Shown here in pieces: positions 27,927 to 36,530 of a DNA stretch of 39,782 bases. The DNA is taken from NCBI GenBank assembly GCA_029934055.1, contig JAOZMZ010000010.1:1-39782 (forward strand). The letters run 5' to 3'. The DNA is from Kiritimatiellia bacterium (GTDB taxonomy: Bacteria > Verrucomicrobiota > Kiritimatiellia > B70-G9). The position numbers were made by a program, and so were the translations under genes. Within the stretch, counting starts at the first letter, position 1. Each line of letters begins with the position of its first letter. The notes beneath the pieces are model-generated. The model saw nothing but the letters and a program-made list of their open reading frames with translations, was not told the DNA's origin and searched no databases.

Positions 27927-30365
27927 TCATCTTTTCGCTGTTCGTGCAGGATTGCCGTCGGCGGGATCCGTAACCAGTGCCGGGCGGATGAGCGGCAGGA
28001 GGCGGCTGGGGAAGGTCGGGTCGAGGCTGTAGAGGACGAAGCCGGCGGAATTGAGGTTGCGCAGGACGGCGATTTGTTCCAGCACCCGGTCGGGAGAAAG
28101 CTGGCATTCGGCGGCGGTCACGCCGATACCGGGGATGATGCGCCGTGGCCCGGCAAGGGCGATCTGCCGGGTGAGAAGTTCCTGGAAACGGGCGCTGTTC
28201 GGGACGTAGTTCATGGGGCAGACGAAGTCCACGAGCCCGCGGCGCAACCATGAAGCCCAGTCCTGTCCGACGCTTAAGGCGGCGTCCGGATAGTCGCCGA
28301 AGACGGCCGCCGAGAGCTGAAGGTCGGGCGAGGTCTTTTTCAAGAGTGCACGTACCCGGCTGACGAGGTCTTCGATGACCCTGCATTTCCAGGTGGTGAG
28401 GGCGGCCTGGGTGAAGGCGTCCGGGGCGACGCCGAGTGGGGTGCCCCTGTTGAGAATGACCTGTTTGCGGAACCAACGGCGGGTGAAGGGGGTGAAAGCG
28501 CCGGTCTGTTCGGGGAAACGGATGTAGTCGAGTTGGATGCCGGCGATTCCGCCGCGCGCGGCGATTTCGGCGATGGTTTCAAGTTCGAGGCGGCGGTTGG
28601 CGGGATGGGCCGGTGAGAGCCACGGCAGGGGACGCCCGTGGGCGTCGAGTACCAGACGTCCTTCCGCGGCCATGCGTTTTATGAATGACGGGGGGGCCCC
28701 TTCCAGGTTGAAGCATATTTTCCAGACATGGACGGCGAGCCCGTTGCGTTCGGCGGCGCGCGTGCATTGACGGAGCTGGTCGCCATAGCGCCGGTAGATA
28801 TCGGAAGGAGGCAGAACACGGCTGGCATAATGGGCGCAGCCTCCGCCGGCGAAGTTCGCAAGGATGGAATTTATGCCGCACGCGGAAAGTTCAGCACAGG
28901 TTCGGTTCCATCGGCCGGGATAGATGCCGATGCCGCGCCGATCCCAGACACCGCGGAACTCATGGGGCCGCGGTTCCTGGGCGAGGGCGTATGCCTTCGT
29001 GAGATTTTCATTGAGGAGATGGACGGTATCGATGGTTTCGACATAGTTCGCGGTGTGGTAGGAGTCGCCGGCCTTTTTCAGCAGGCGGGCGGAGGTCTTA
29101 ACGAGGGATTCGACCCGTCCGCGGCGGCTGGACGGGGTTGTTTTCCGCAGGGCGGCGGCGGTTTCTTCGAATGATCGGAACGAGTCTATCGCACCTGCCC
29201 CGCGCAGGGCGGCGCGGGCCGCGCGTTCGGCGGTTTGCGGGAGCAGGTGCATGACCAGCGCCAGCAGCATGCGGCGCTTGGCGGAGGGATCATCGGCAAG
29301 GAGGATATGGCTGATCCAGATCCCGGCGGGGGAAGCGACCACGGCGGGGTAGCGGGTCCGTCGTCCGCGGGCGTCGTGCCACCAGGCGACGACCGCCGCC
29401 TGCCGATCAGCCGGATAGGCGGGACGGATATTCCAGGATTGTTGCACGATAAGATCGGGTACGTGCCATGCGTGGGGCCGCGCGAAGACGATCCGCGACC
29501 AGGTCCCCGGGCGGGGGGCCCGGTGGTAGCGGCCCAGCCGGAAATGCATCAAGCCGGCCAACTTGCTGTCGGCGCAATAAACGACCAGGAGGCGGCCGCC
29601 ACTGTCGAGGAAGGCATGCAGCGCCGAGCGCATTGTGGCGGAGGGATTGGGATTATACGGTAGAATCAACAGGCGGGCTGGACCGATGCGTGTGGGTACG
29701 GCGGATTCTTCAATGATACCGTGGGGAACTGCGGATTGGCGCAGCCAGGTGCTGATGCGCCGGGCGGCGCGCGCGGCGATGCTGCGGTCACGTTGCGGAC
29801 AACTGGGACCCGGCCGGACAATCAGGAGAGCGTCGCGCCGGGCGCTGAGGGTTGTGAGGGTCAGGGATGCATCCAGGGCGGCGCCCTTCCAGGCGGCAAT
29901 GCGGACGGCCTCGATCCTGTTCCAGCCGGCCGGCCGGCCCTCGTGGGTGAATTCGGCGCGTGGAACCAGCAGGAAACCGTGGTGCGGCGGCAGGTCTCCG
30001 GTCCAGGCATACCATCCCGCGCCGCTCTTGAAGTATATCGAAACCGCCCGAAGGGCCTCCGGATGGCGGCAGGAGAGATCGAGTTCGAGGCTGGTTACGC
30101 CGGTCAGGTTGCGCCGCAGGGGGAAATCCCAGTAGAAACGGTCGGCGGATCGCGAGGCGAAAGGGCAGGGGAGGATCACGCCCTTATCCGACTGGGCGGC
30201 GGGCGGGGTTTCACGGCCGGGTCGCCAGGCGCGGGCCGAGCGGGGAGCGGTGCCGTTGAGCAGGAGAAATTCGGCGGGGGAAACCGGCGGCGCCGCGGCC
30301 GTGAGGCTGCATCCGGCCAGTCCGATCGGGAGCGATAGCAGCAGGATATGTCTCTTGAGCTGCAA
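27927..30365 (-). CDS. Lipoprotein with GHL10-type glycosyl hydrolase-like domain
   Basis: Lipobox IGLAGCS; EFRGVWDRRGIGIYPGRWNRTCAELSACGINSILANFAGGGCAHYAS...IAGIQLDYIRFPEQTGAFTPFTRRWFRKQ (GHL10/DUF187-like). Confidence 0.8.
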   Translation of the reverse strand: MQLKRHILLLSLPIGLAGCSLTAAAPPVSPAEFLLLNGTAPRSARAWRPGRETPPAAQSDKGVILPCPFASRSADRFYWDFPLRRNLTGVTSLELDLSCRHPEALRAVSIYFKSGAGWYAWTGDLPPHHGFLLVPRAEFTHEGRPAGWNRIEAVRIAAWKGAALDASLTLTTLSARRDALLIVRPGPSCPQRDRSIAARAARRISTWLRQSAVPHGIIEESAVPTRIGPARLLILPYNPNPSATMRSALHAFLDSGGRLLVVYCADSKLAGLMHFRLGRYHRAPRPGTWSRIVFARPHAWHVPDLIVQQSWNIRPAYPADRQAAVVAWWHDARGRRTRYPAVVASPAGIWISHILLADDPSAKRRMLLALVMHLLPQTAERAARAALRGAGAIDSFRSFEETAAALRKTTPSSRRGRVESLVKTSARLLKKAGDSYHTANYVETIDTVHLLNENLTKAYALAQEPRPHEFRGVWDRRGIGIYPGRWNRTCAELSACGINSILANFAGGGCAHYASRVLPPSDIYRRYGDQLRQCTRAAERNGLAVHVWKICFNLEGAPPSFIKRMAAEGRLVLDAHGRPLPWLSPAHPANRRLELETIAEIAARGGIAGIQLDYIRFPEQTGAFTPFTRRWFRKQVILNRGTPLGVAPDAFTQAALTTWKCRVIEDLVSRVRALLKKTSPDLQLSAAVFGDYPDAALSVGQDWASWLRRGLVDFVCPMNYVPNSARFQELLTRQIALAGPRRIIPGIGVTAAECQLSPDRVLEQIAVLRNLNSAGFVLYSLDPTFPSRLLPLIRPALVTDPADGNPARTAKR

Positions 30366-30604
30366 CGGTGGTTCGTCTCCGCAAGAAAGACCATTTCGAG
30401 CACCGCGGCGAGCGCGGGGCGTGGGGAATCAATAGCCTGCGCCGGGCGCCCAGTCAAGCCGGAGTAGTGGGGCGGGGGGACGTGCCAAGAAGTTCTTCCA
30501 ATACGGTTCGGGCTGGGATAGACTGCGGGGGTGGTGACAGGAAATAACGTCCCGGGCGGCCTCGCTGGGATGGTCGCCGGGGTGCTCGTAGTGGGGATGG
30601 AAAA

Positions 30605-31150
30605 GTGACGGATATCATATTCTATTGCCCGAAATGCGGCGCGAAGCTCTCCGCAGGCGTTGATGAAGTCGGCGAAGAGTTTGAGTGTCCGGTTTGCGGA
30701 GCACTTCAGAGAGTGCCGGGGGAGAAGTCGGCGGCGCCCGCCGCCGAAGTGGTCCAGACGATTGCACCGGCCCCGGCCGGTCCGCCGCCGTCTACCAAGG
30801 TGATCCGCGTTCCAAAAAAGAAGATCGTTTTGTCTTCGCGCGAGGAAGAGTCCGAAGACGAAGTCGAGGAGATCGAGGAGGAAATCGAAGAGCAGGTTGC
30901 CGGTTCGGGGTTGCGCGTGCTGGCAATGGCCGTCGGAGCGGTGGCGGTGATCTTGTGTGGGGCGGCGCTGACCTGGGTCGTATTCACGGCGCGGGGGGCT
31001 TACCGGGATTGGTGGCAGATCATGCTGACCTTCGGTACGATTTTCCTGTTGTCATTGATCGGCGTGGTGGTGGCGGTCATCGCGTTCCGCATAGAACGGA
31101 TACTGGCGCTGCTTGAGCTGCTGGAAATCGGCGGGGACGAAGAGGATTGA
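30605..31150 (+). CDS. Zinc-ribbon membrane protein with acidic linker and two predicted TM helices
   Basis: N-terminal FYCPKCGAKLSAGVDEVGEEFECPVCGA, acidic EESEDEVEEIEEEIEEQ, then two hydrophobic segments. Confidence 0.75.
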   Translation: MTDIIFYCPKCGAKLSAGVDEVGEEFECPVCGALQRVPGEKSAAPAAEVVQTIAPAPAGPPPSTKVIRVPKKKIVLSSREEESEDEVEEIEEEIEEQVAGSGLRVLAMAVGAVAVILCGAALTWVVFTARGAYRDWWQIMLTFGTIFLLSLIGVVVAVIAFRIERILALLELLEIGGDEED

Positions 31151-31178
31151 ACGAAAATGCCGGGCGCTGGGGGGGGGG

Positions 31179-32300
31179 TCAGCGGCCGTCTGAGATTGTA
31201 GAAGGCGGCGCGGCGAGGTTTTTCCAGAGCAGCCAGAAACACCAGCAGAGCGGGCCGAAGGGAAGGTATCCGGTGTAACCCACCAGGGGCATTTCGAACA
31301 GGTGGAACTTGTCCACGTAGGGAAGAGAGTAATTCCACTGTGGCAGGCTGTAATAGTTCCACATTTCCCAGAAGAAACCGGTTATCAATGCGGCTGCCGC
31401 GAGGACCAGCAGTTGCGTGTAATCGCCCTTGAGCAAGTCGTGGAAGGGGGTAGATGTATTGGTAAGGGCGAGTGCGCCGGCCAGGACGGCCAGCGGGCCG
31501 AGCCAGGTGGCGAAGAAGAATGCATCCGGGAAGGCGGCCAGGAGATAAAGGGCGGCGGTTCCGCCCAGCATCGCGAGCAGGCCGGCACGGCGCGGAGGAT
31601 GGAGGCGGGGTCCCTTGCGGAAACGGCGGTTGAATGCCGGGAAGGTCAGCAGCCAGTCCCGCGTTTCGAAAATTGCCGGCAACACGGTGGAGAAGCAAAG
31701 TGTCGAGTAAATGACGTAATGCCAAGGGCCGAATTCCTCAATGCCACGGTACCACCAGTTGCGCATGAAGCGGTTGAGATATTCGAAATACCACCATGAG
31801 AGAGCCGAGGCCGGGAAGAGTGCCGCGAACTTCAGCGGCGTACGTGAGAGCCGGGAAGAGCCTTGCCGGCGGTAGACCAGTCCGTCCATGACGAGGATGT
31901 ATCCCATCCAGAGAGGAGGGAACATATGCCGGCGCAACGGACCGAGCCATGTGAAGCGCCCCCAGGCACAGATCCATGCCAAGGCGGTAAGAACGAGTCC
32001 CAGGGTTCCCCAGGCGGGAAATTGCGCGGGTTTGCGGGGGCGGACCTCGGGGCCGGGGGTTGTTTGGCTGAATCCGAACCATGCCGGGCGCGCGTAGAGT
32101 ACGAGCGTGGCGATACCCAGCAGGGCGAAGGTGCCGAAAATCAGGGGGGAGAATGGGGCGTGTTCCGGCCGTGCAACGATCAGGGGCGGGTAACGCCAGA
32201 AGTGTTCTCCGAGGCCGCGTTGCAGACCTCCCGCGAGAGGCGCGGCCAACAGCGCCGCGAGTGCTCCGGCCAGAACGACTCTTTTTCGGGTGGTGGTCAT
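31179..32300 (-). CDS. Polytopic membrane protein of unknown function (start taken at MTTTRKRVV)
   Basis: Many hydrophobic segments; ORF runs to 32363 but M at 32300 gives a signal/TM-like start. Confidence 0.65.
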   Translation of the reverse strand: MTTTRKRVVLAGALAALLAAPLAGGLQRGLGEHFWRYPPLIVARPEHAPFSPLIFGTFALLGIATLVLYARPAWFGFSQTTPGPEVRPRKPAQFPAWGTLGLVLTALAWICAWGRFTWLGPLRRHMFPPLWMGYILVMDGLVYRRQGSSRLSRTPLKFAALFPASALSWWYFEYLNRFMRNWWYRGIEEFGPWHYVIYSTLCFSTVLPAIFETRDWLLTFPAFNRRFRKGPRLHPPRRAGLLAMLGGTAALYLLAAFPDAFFFATWLGPLAVLAGALALTNTSTPFHDLLKGDYTQLLVLAAAALITGFFWEMWNYYSLPQWNYSLPYVDKFHLFEMPLVGYTGYLPFGPLCWCFWLLWKNLAAPPSTISDGR

Positions 32301-32440
32301 CACGCCGATGAATCCGGATCGGTTCACTTCGCCATTTTCATCCACCCCGGAAGTATAGCACATTTACGCCGGAGGGGCGAAATCGGATGGATACCGCAGA
32401 AAGGCGATCGGCCGCATTGAATATTTCCCGGCGGGGGGAG

Positions 32441-32648
32441 GACGGAGGACGGCGGTCGGCGGTCGGCGGTCAGAGGTCGGAGTTGTTGGGTTGCTGAGTT
32501 GTTGAGTTGTTGGGGGATGAGAGATTCCTCTGCGTGTCTTGGGCTCTTGGCGAGGGGCTCTTCTTTTCTTGCCTTTTCTTTGCGATCTTTGCGCTCTTTG
32601 CGAGAGATTCTTCTTTTCTCCTCGCCAAGCACGCCAAGGACGCCAAGG
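32441..32648. repeat. Mosaic intergenic tandem-repeat block (7-bp, about 8-bp and 9-bp units)
   Basis: Six 7-mers gacggag/gacggcg/gtcggcg/gtcggcg/gtcagag/gtcggag (32441-32482); gagttgtt-like run (32483-32517); three tttgcgNNN 9-mers (32579-32605); three Ncgccaag(N) 9-mers (32622-32648). Confidence 0.8.
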
Positions 32649-32844
32649 AAGGGGCGGACCGGTTGATGGTTGAGCGTTGATGGTTGCTTGGGATGACGGA
32701 ATGCAGCCTTCATGATTCGTGGTTTGCGAGATGCCGCCGGGGAGAGAAATCCCCCCGGCAAGTGTGGCGGCACGTGGCGCGTGGCGCGGGATCACATTCG
32801 GCAAGCGGGAAGGGTGAGGAGAGACGCGGAATTGAGCGGAATAG

Positions 32845-32872
32845 AAAAGGGAGGGCGGCAGGCCTCCCCTTT
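32845..32872 (-). terminator. Rho-independent-like terminator for the 32902-33189 minus-strand gene
   Basis: Minus strand aaaggggagg-cctgccg-ccctcccttttct: GC stem with one bulge and T-rich tail, about 30 nt after the stop. Confidence 0.6.
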
Positions 32873-32901
32873 CTCAACAATCGGTTGAATCGCCCGGGTG
32901 T

Positions 32902-33189
32902 TTACTTCTGGGGCGCGGACCAGAAATCTATGCGGATGCCCTCATCAGTGTTGCCGTTGGCGGCGTCCATGACCGACGAAATCTGGACAAGGCAGCAGAG
33001 CGCGCCGAGGATACATTCACCCCAGGGATAGGATCCCTGCCAGTCGCGGTTGTACCATTCACCGGTGCCGGGCAGGACGGCCGAAAGCAAGGCGGCAGCG
33101 CCCGCATCTTTCGCCGCCCGTGCGGGGACGACCGCGATGGTGGAAACCAGCATGATCACGCTCAGCAGAACTACGATGGTCTTGCGCAT
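32902..33189 (-). CDS. Small secreted/membrane protein with an LSAVLPGTGEWYNRDWQG motif
   Basis: Signal peptide MRKTIVVLLSVIMLVSTIAVVPARA; the LSAxLPGxGxxY motif recurs in the 34138-35067 product. Confidence 0.65.
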   Translation of the reverse strand: MRKTIVVLLSVIMLVSTIAVVPARAAKDAGAAALLSAVLPGTGEWYNRDWQGSYPWGECILGALCCLVQISSVMDAANGNTDEGIRIDFWSAPQK

Positions 33190-33270
33190 GGCATCATCTC
33201 CTTTGGCTGAACTGTTTCCACACCACCTCCCCGCAACCAGGGGAATTAGAGCACGGCCGCGCGGAGGGTG

Positions 33271-34104
33271 TCAACGGTTTTTCGCCGTGTGCGGATTGTT
33301 GGTGATCACTTGTACGGCGGGGGGCGGATGAAATCTGAATATGGATGGGTTAAGCGGCTGGTCGAGGCGGAGATGCTTGAGGAGTATCTCCTGGCGGACG
33401 AGACGCTGCTTGAGGAGCGAGCGCATGACCAGGCGGCGGGGAAGGTAACCGTAGCCGCTGACGGGGAGGAAGGCCTGGACAGCATAGGCGGCGGTGATGC
33501 GATCGGTCGAATCGCGCTGCTCGAAGGATCTGGGCAGCTCGTGGACGGTGTCAAGTACGATGCGGGCGGTGGGGTCTTTCAATGCGAGGATCAGGGTTTT
33601 TCCCGGTGGGGCGCCGTCGTTGACGGCTACGAGGCGGCGGGCGATGGAGTCCGGGTCGCCGACATGAAACCCTTCCAGGTGAAGGGGGGCGAGGGATCGG
33701 GCGGTGATGCGGCGGGCTTCGGCGGGGGGGAGGGCTCCCAGGTCGGTGAAGACGGCCTTGCGCAGGGTGGGGATGTATTCCCAGATGCCGTTATGGTTGA
33801 CGACGATGGTTTTTTCGTAGGGTTGGAAGTAATCAATGTGGAACATATCGGGGGCCTGGTAGCTCATCATCCACTTGTCGTGGACGGTTGTGCGCGGGAG
33901 GACGGTTGTGCGTTCGGCGGTGTAGGAGAGTGTCTTGATGGACCTGAAACGCTTTTCGATGCGAGCGCAGAGCGCGAGGGCGCGCGCGCGCGGGTCGGCC
34001 GACGGGGGCTTGCCGGCGATGCCGGTGATGCCGGCCGTAAGCAGAACGGCGGCTATTGTGATGCGAGTTTTCACAGCGGCTGGTATTTTGGCGCATGAGG
34101 GCAT
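33271..34104 (-). CDS. LolA-like outer-membrane lipoprotein carrier family protein
   Basis: IEKRFRSIKTLSYTAERTTVLPRTTVHDKWMMSYQAPDMFHIDYFQPYEKTIVVNHNGIWEYIPTLRKAVF. Confidence 0.65.
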   Translation of the reverse strand: MPSCAKIPAAVKTRITIAAVLLTAGITGIAGKPPSADPRARALALCARIEKRFRSIKTLSYTAERTTVLPRTTVHDKWMMSYQAPDMFHIDYFQPYEKTIVVNHNGIWEYIPTLRKAVFTDLGALPPAEARRITARSLAPLHLEGFHVGDPDSIARRLVAVNDGAPPGKTLILALKDPTARIVLDTVHELPRSFEQRDSTDRITAAYAVQAFLPVSGYGYLPRRLVMRSLLKQRLVRQEILLKHLRLDQPLNPSIFRFHPPPAVQVITNNPHTAKNR

Positions 34105-34137
34105 GGAAATACAAGGAGATGTGAGGGGGCGCGGGAG

Positions 34138-35067
34138 TCAGAAACGCACGCCGAGGGCTGCGCCGCCGCCTTCCGGAACGGCGAACAGTCCGTAGCGCAG
34201 TTCGAGGTCGCGGAAGAACTTGCGTTGTTTGCGGCGGTTGTATTTATGGGCGTTGTTGACGGCGTTGTAGATGTTGCCGGTATACCAACCAAACTCTATC
34301 ACGGCGAGCAGGCCGCCGGTGACATTCTCGCCGTTGTCGAAAGATTCCCAGGCCGCCCAGATGAGGACGCCGTTGAGGATGAAGGCGAAGGCGGCATCGG
34401 AATAGTAGCCGACGTAGCATTGCCCTGCGCCCGGGAGTGCGGCGGAGAGGATGCCGGCGGCGAGCGGCGATTTGCGCGGGAGCCGGTTATAGCGGGCGGC
34501 CTCTTCTTCGAGGGCGGATGCCGTGGCGTGGGAGGTGGAGGAGGGATCCACGGAATGGAATTCGCGGACGGCGGCATCGGTTTCGCCGGACCGCAACAGG
34601 CAAAGGCCGCGCATGATCCGGACCTGGTCGAGGTTGTCGGCGTCGGGATAGGTGCTCATGTAGCGGCCCAGTTCCAGGGCGGCGCGGGAAAAATCGCCGG
34701 CGGCGTGGTAGGATCCCGCGAGGAGCAGGGCGGCTTTCCGCGCGATGGGCGTACCGGCGTGGGCGGCTTCGATTTCCCGCAGGCGCGTGCGGCCGGCTTC
34801 CGGGCGTTGGCCGAGGAGGTAACAGAGGGCGATATCGAGTTCGATCTGGGGTATGTTCGTGGCGTCCGGGTGCAGGAAGGCATAGCGTTTGTACTCGGTG
34901 ATGGCGCGGTAATAGTCGCCCTCGGCGCGGAGCTGCTCGGCGAAGGCCAGGACGGGGTCCGCCCCGGCGGTGTCCTGGGCCCGACTGTGGGCCGGCAGGA
35001 GCGCACACAGGCTGGCGGCCGCCAGTGCAAGGAGGAAATTATGGGCGCCTGTACCACCAGAAGTCAT
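34138..35067 (-). CDS. TPR-repeat secreted protein with C-terminal membrane region
   Basis: AEQLRAEGDYYRAITEYKRYAFLHPDA..., SYHAAGDFSRAALELGRYMSTYPDADN; C-terminal LSAALPGAGQCYVGYYSDAAFAFILNG. Confidence 0.65.
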   Translation of the reverse strand: MTSGGTGAHNFLLALAAASLCALLPAHSRAQDTAGADPVLAFAEQLRAEGDYYRAITEYKRYAFLHPDATNIPQIELDIALCYLLGQRPEAGRTRLREIEAAHAGTPIARKAALLLAGSYHAAGDFSRAALELGRYMSTYPDADNLDQVRIMRGLCLLRSGETDAAVREFHSVDPSSTSHATASALEEEAARYNRLPRKSPLAAGILSAALPGAGQCYVGYYSDAAFAFILNGVLIWAAWESFDNGENVTGGLLAVIEFGWYTGNIYNAVNNAHKYNRRKQRKFFRDLELRYGLFAVPEGGGAALGVRF

Positions 35068-35497
35068 TGTTCTCCACCGGGTCGGGGAAGTGTGCTCTTC
35101 CGTTTATGAAGACGATGGGGGCTTCTTTTTGTGCGTGGGCCTCGTGAAGGAGGCGGTCGGCGGTCATCATGATTCCGACGAAGGGTCCGTGCTTGCGGAT
35201 CGCCTGGACGCTGTAATTGGAACACGTCGGCAGCATGCGACAGCGGGAGATCATGACGACCGAAAGGATGCGCTGATAAAAGTGCAGCAAGAGGAAGGTA
35301 TAGTCGCGGCCGAGGGAGGCGGTGGGGCCGTGGTCTTCGGGGGCCGGCGGGAGGGGGCGAAGGTCGGCCGGGACGGTGACGGGGTCGCGGGGTGAGACCG
35401 ACCACGGGGGGGCGGAGCTGAAAGCCGCAAGGGGGCCCGCGAGGCAGCAGGCGCAGGTAATGATCAGTAAGCTTCGGATCTTCATGGCCGGCGGCAA
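35039..35497 (-). CDS. YidD-like membrane protein insertion efficiency factor with N-terminal signal/extension
   Basis: FYQRILSVVMISRCRMLPTCSNYSVQAIRKHGPFVGIMMTADRLLHEAH matches YQRxLSP...CRxxPTCSxYxxxAIxxHG. Confidence 0.8.
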   Translation of the reverse strand: MPPAMKIRSLLIITCACCLAGPLAAFSSAPPWSVSPRDPVTVPADLRPLPPAPEDHGPTASLGRDYTFLLLHFYQRILSVVMISRCRMLPTCSNYSVQAIRKHGPFVGIMMTADRLLHEAHAQKEAPIVFINGRAHFPDPVENNDFWWYRRP

Positions 35498-35548
35498 GCA
35501 TACGACGGGCGGCGTATGCTTGCAAGGGCGCGGATGGGCCTTGAGGGA

Positions 35549-35929
35549 CTATTCGCCGTAGGCGGTGACCGTGAGGCGTTCGTAGATCAGAAGCACGTTG
35601 AAGTACTCGTAGTCGGCGTAATGTACTTTTGATATGCCGCCGTTACGGGCGGCGTCCTGGATGCTGCAGCTGTCGAAAGCCAGCGGCAGCCAGATGCAGG
35701 GATAGGGATTGATGTAGCTCACACTGGCGGATCCGCTTTTGGGACACTCGGCGGGTGTTCTATCGAAATTCGCCGTCAGGGGGGCCTTGACCTGGGAAAT
35801 CAGACAGCCGCCCGGCGGGACGAAGGGGGCGCGGTATTGGGGGAGGGCGCAACCACTGACGGCCAGGACGAGCGCGGCCGGGAGGACCACCCTGATGCAG
35901 AATCGCGGCGGCTTCATTGATGCAATCAT
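35549..35929 (-). CDS. TRL-like family lipoprotein (possible start 35914)
   Basis: Lipobox AVSGC; CSIQDAARNGGISKVHYADYEYFNVLLIYERLTVTAYGE parallels the neighbouring TRL-like paralog. Confidence 0.75.
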   Translation of the reverse strand: MIASMKPPRFCIRVVLPAALVLAVSGCALPQYRAPFVPPGGCLISQVKAPLTANFDRTPAECPKSGSASVSYINPYPCIWLPLAFDSCSIQDAARNGGISKVHYADYEYFNVLLIYERLTVTAYGE

Positions 35930-36261
35930 TCGCCCGTGACTATCACCGTGGTTTTGGTGTAGATGCCGATGATGTTAAAGAACTCATAATCGGCGTGATA
36001 GATTTTCGTCAGATTACCGTTGCGGGCGGCGGTGGCGATACTGCAGTCACCGAAAGCCAGCAATCCCCAAAGCATTGAGGTGGCCGAGGCCGTGCCCTGG
36101 CGGGTGCCGACGGGGGTCTTGTCGAAGTCGGTGCTGATGGGAGCCTTGGTCTGGTTGAAGACCAATCCGGGGGGCGGGACCACCGGTGCGATCAGGGTAC
36201 AGCCGAGAGAGAAGACGCTCAGGACAAGAGCCACGGCGATGAGTAAAGCGAACCTTTTCAT
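35926..36261 (-). CDS. TRL-like family lipoprotein
   Basis: MKRFALLIAVALVLSVFSLGCTLIAPVVPPPG...LAFGDCSIATAARNGNLTKIYHADYEFFNIIGIYTKTTVIVTGE. The 35926-37095 ORF is a chance read-through into upstream sequence. Confidence 0.8.
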   Translation of the reverse strand: MKRFALLIAVALVLSVFSLGCTLIAPVVPPPGLVFNQTKAPISTDFDKTPVGTRQGTASATSMLWGLLAFGDCSIATAARNGNLTKIYHADYEFFNIIGIYTKTTVIVTGE

Positions 36262-36347
36262 GAAACCTCCTTGTTTTCCCTGCATCCTGCCTGGAGGATA
36301 TGCCGCCGGGTGTCCGGTGGTCAAGGGGTTTTCCGGCGGATGGTTTT

Positions 36348-36530
36348 TCAGAGGCTGGAACCGCGCCAGTGAAGTTTGCGCCGCAGGAGATCGAAGTAGC
36401 TGTAACCGGGCACGAGCACGAGGCGTGCCGAGCGGGGGCTGCGGGTGATGGTGATGGTGTCGTTTTGAAGGAGATGGGCGTGTTCCTGGCCGTCCACCGA
36501 CATAAGTGCGGCGCGCGCCGCCTTTGGCTC
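36348..36530 (-). pseudogene. C-terminal fragment of NAD kinase, 5' part missing at a sequence junction
   Basis: ALMSVDGQEHAHLLQNDTITITRSPRSARLVLVPGYSYFDLLRRKLHW resembles NAD kinase C-termini (DGQ...GD.V.I..S...A.LI......YFD.LRRKL.W). Confidence 0.7.

Noticed and set aside
32324-32804. Minus-strand ORFs RKERKDRKEKARKEE / QRAQRSQRKGKKRR
   Set aside because: Translations of the intergenic tandem repeat block, not proteins.
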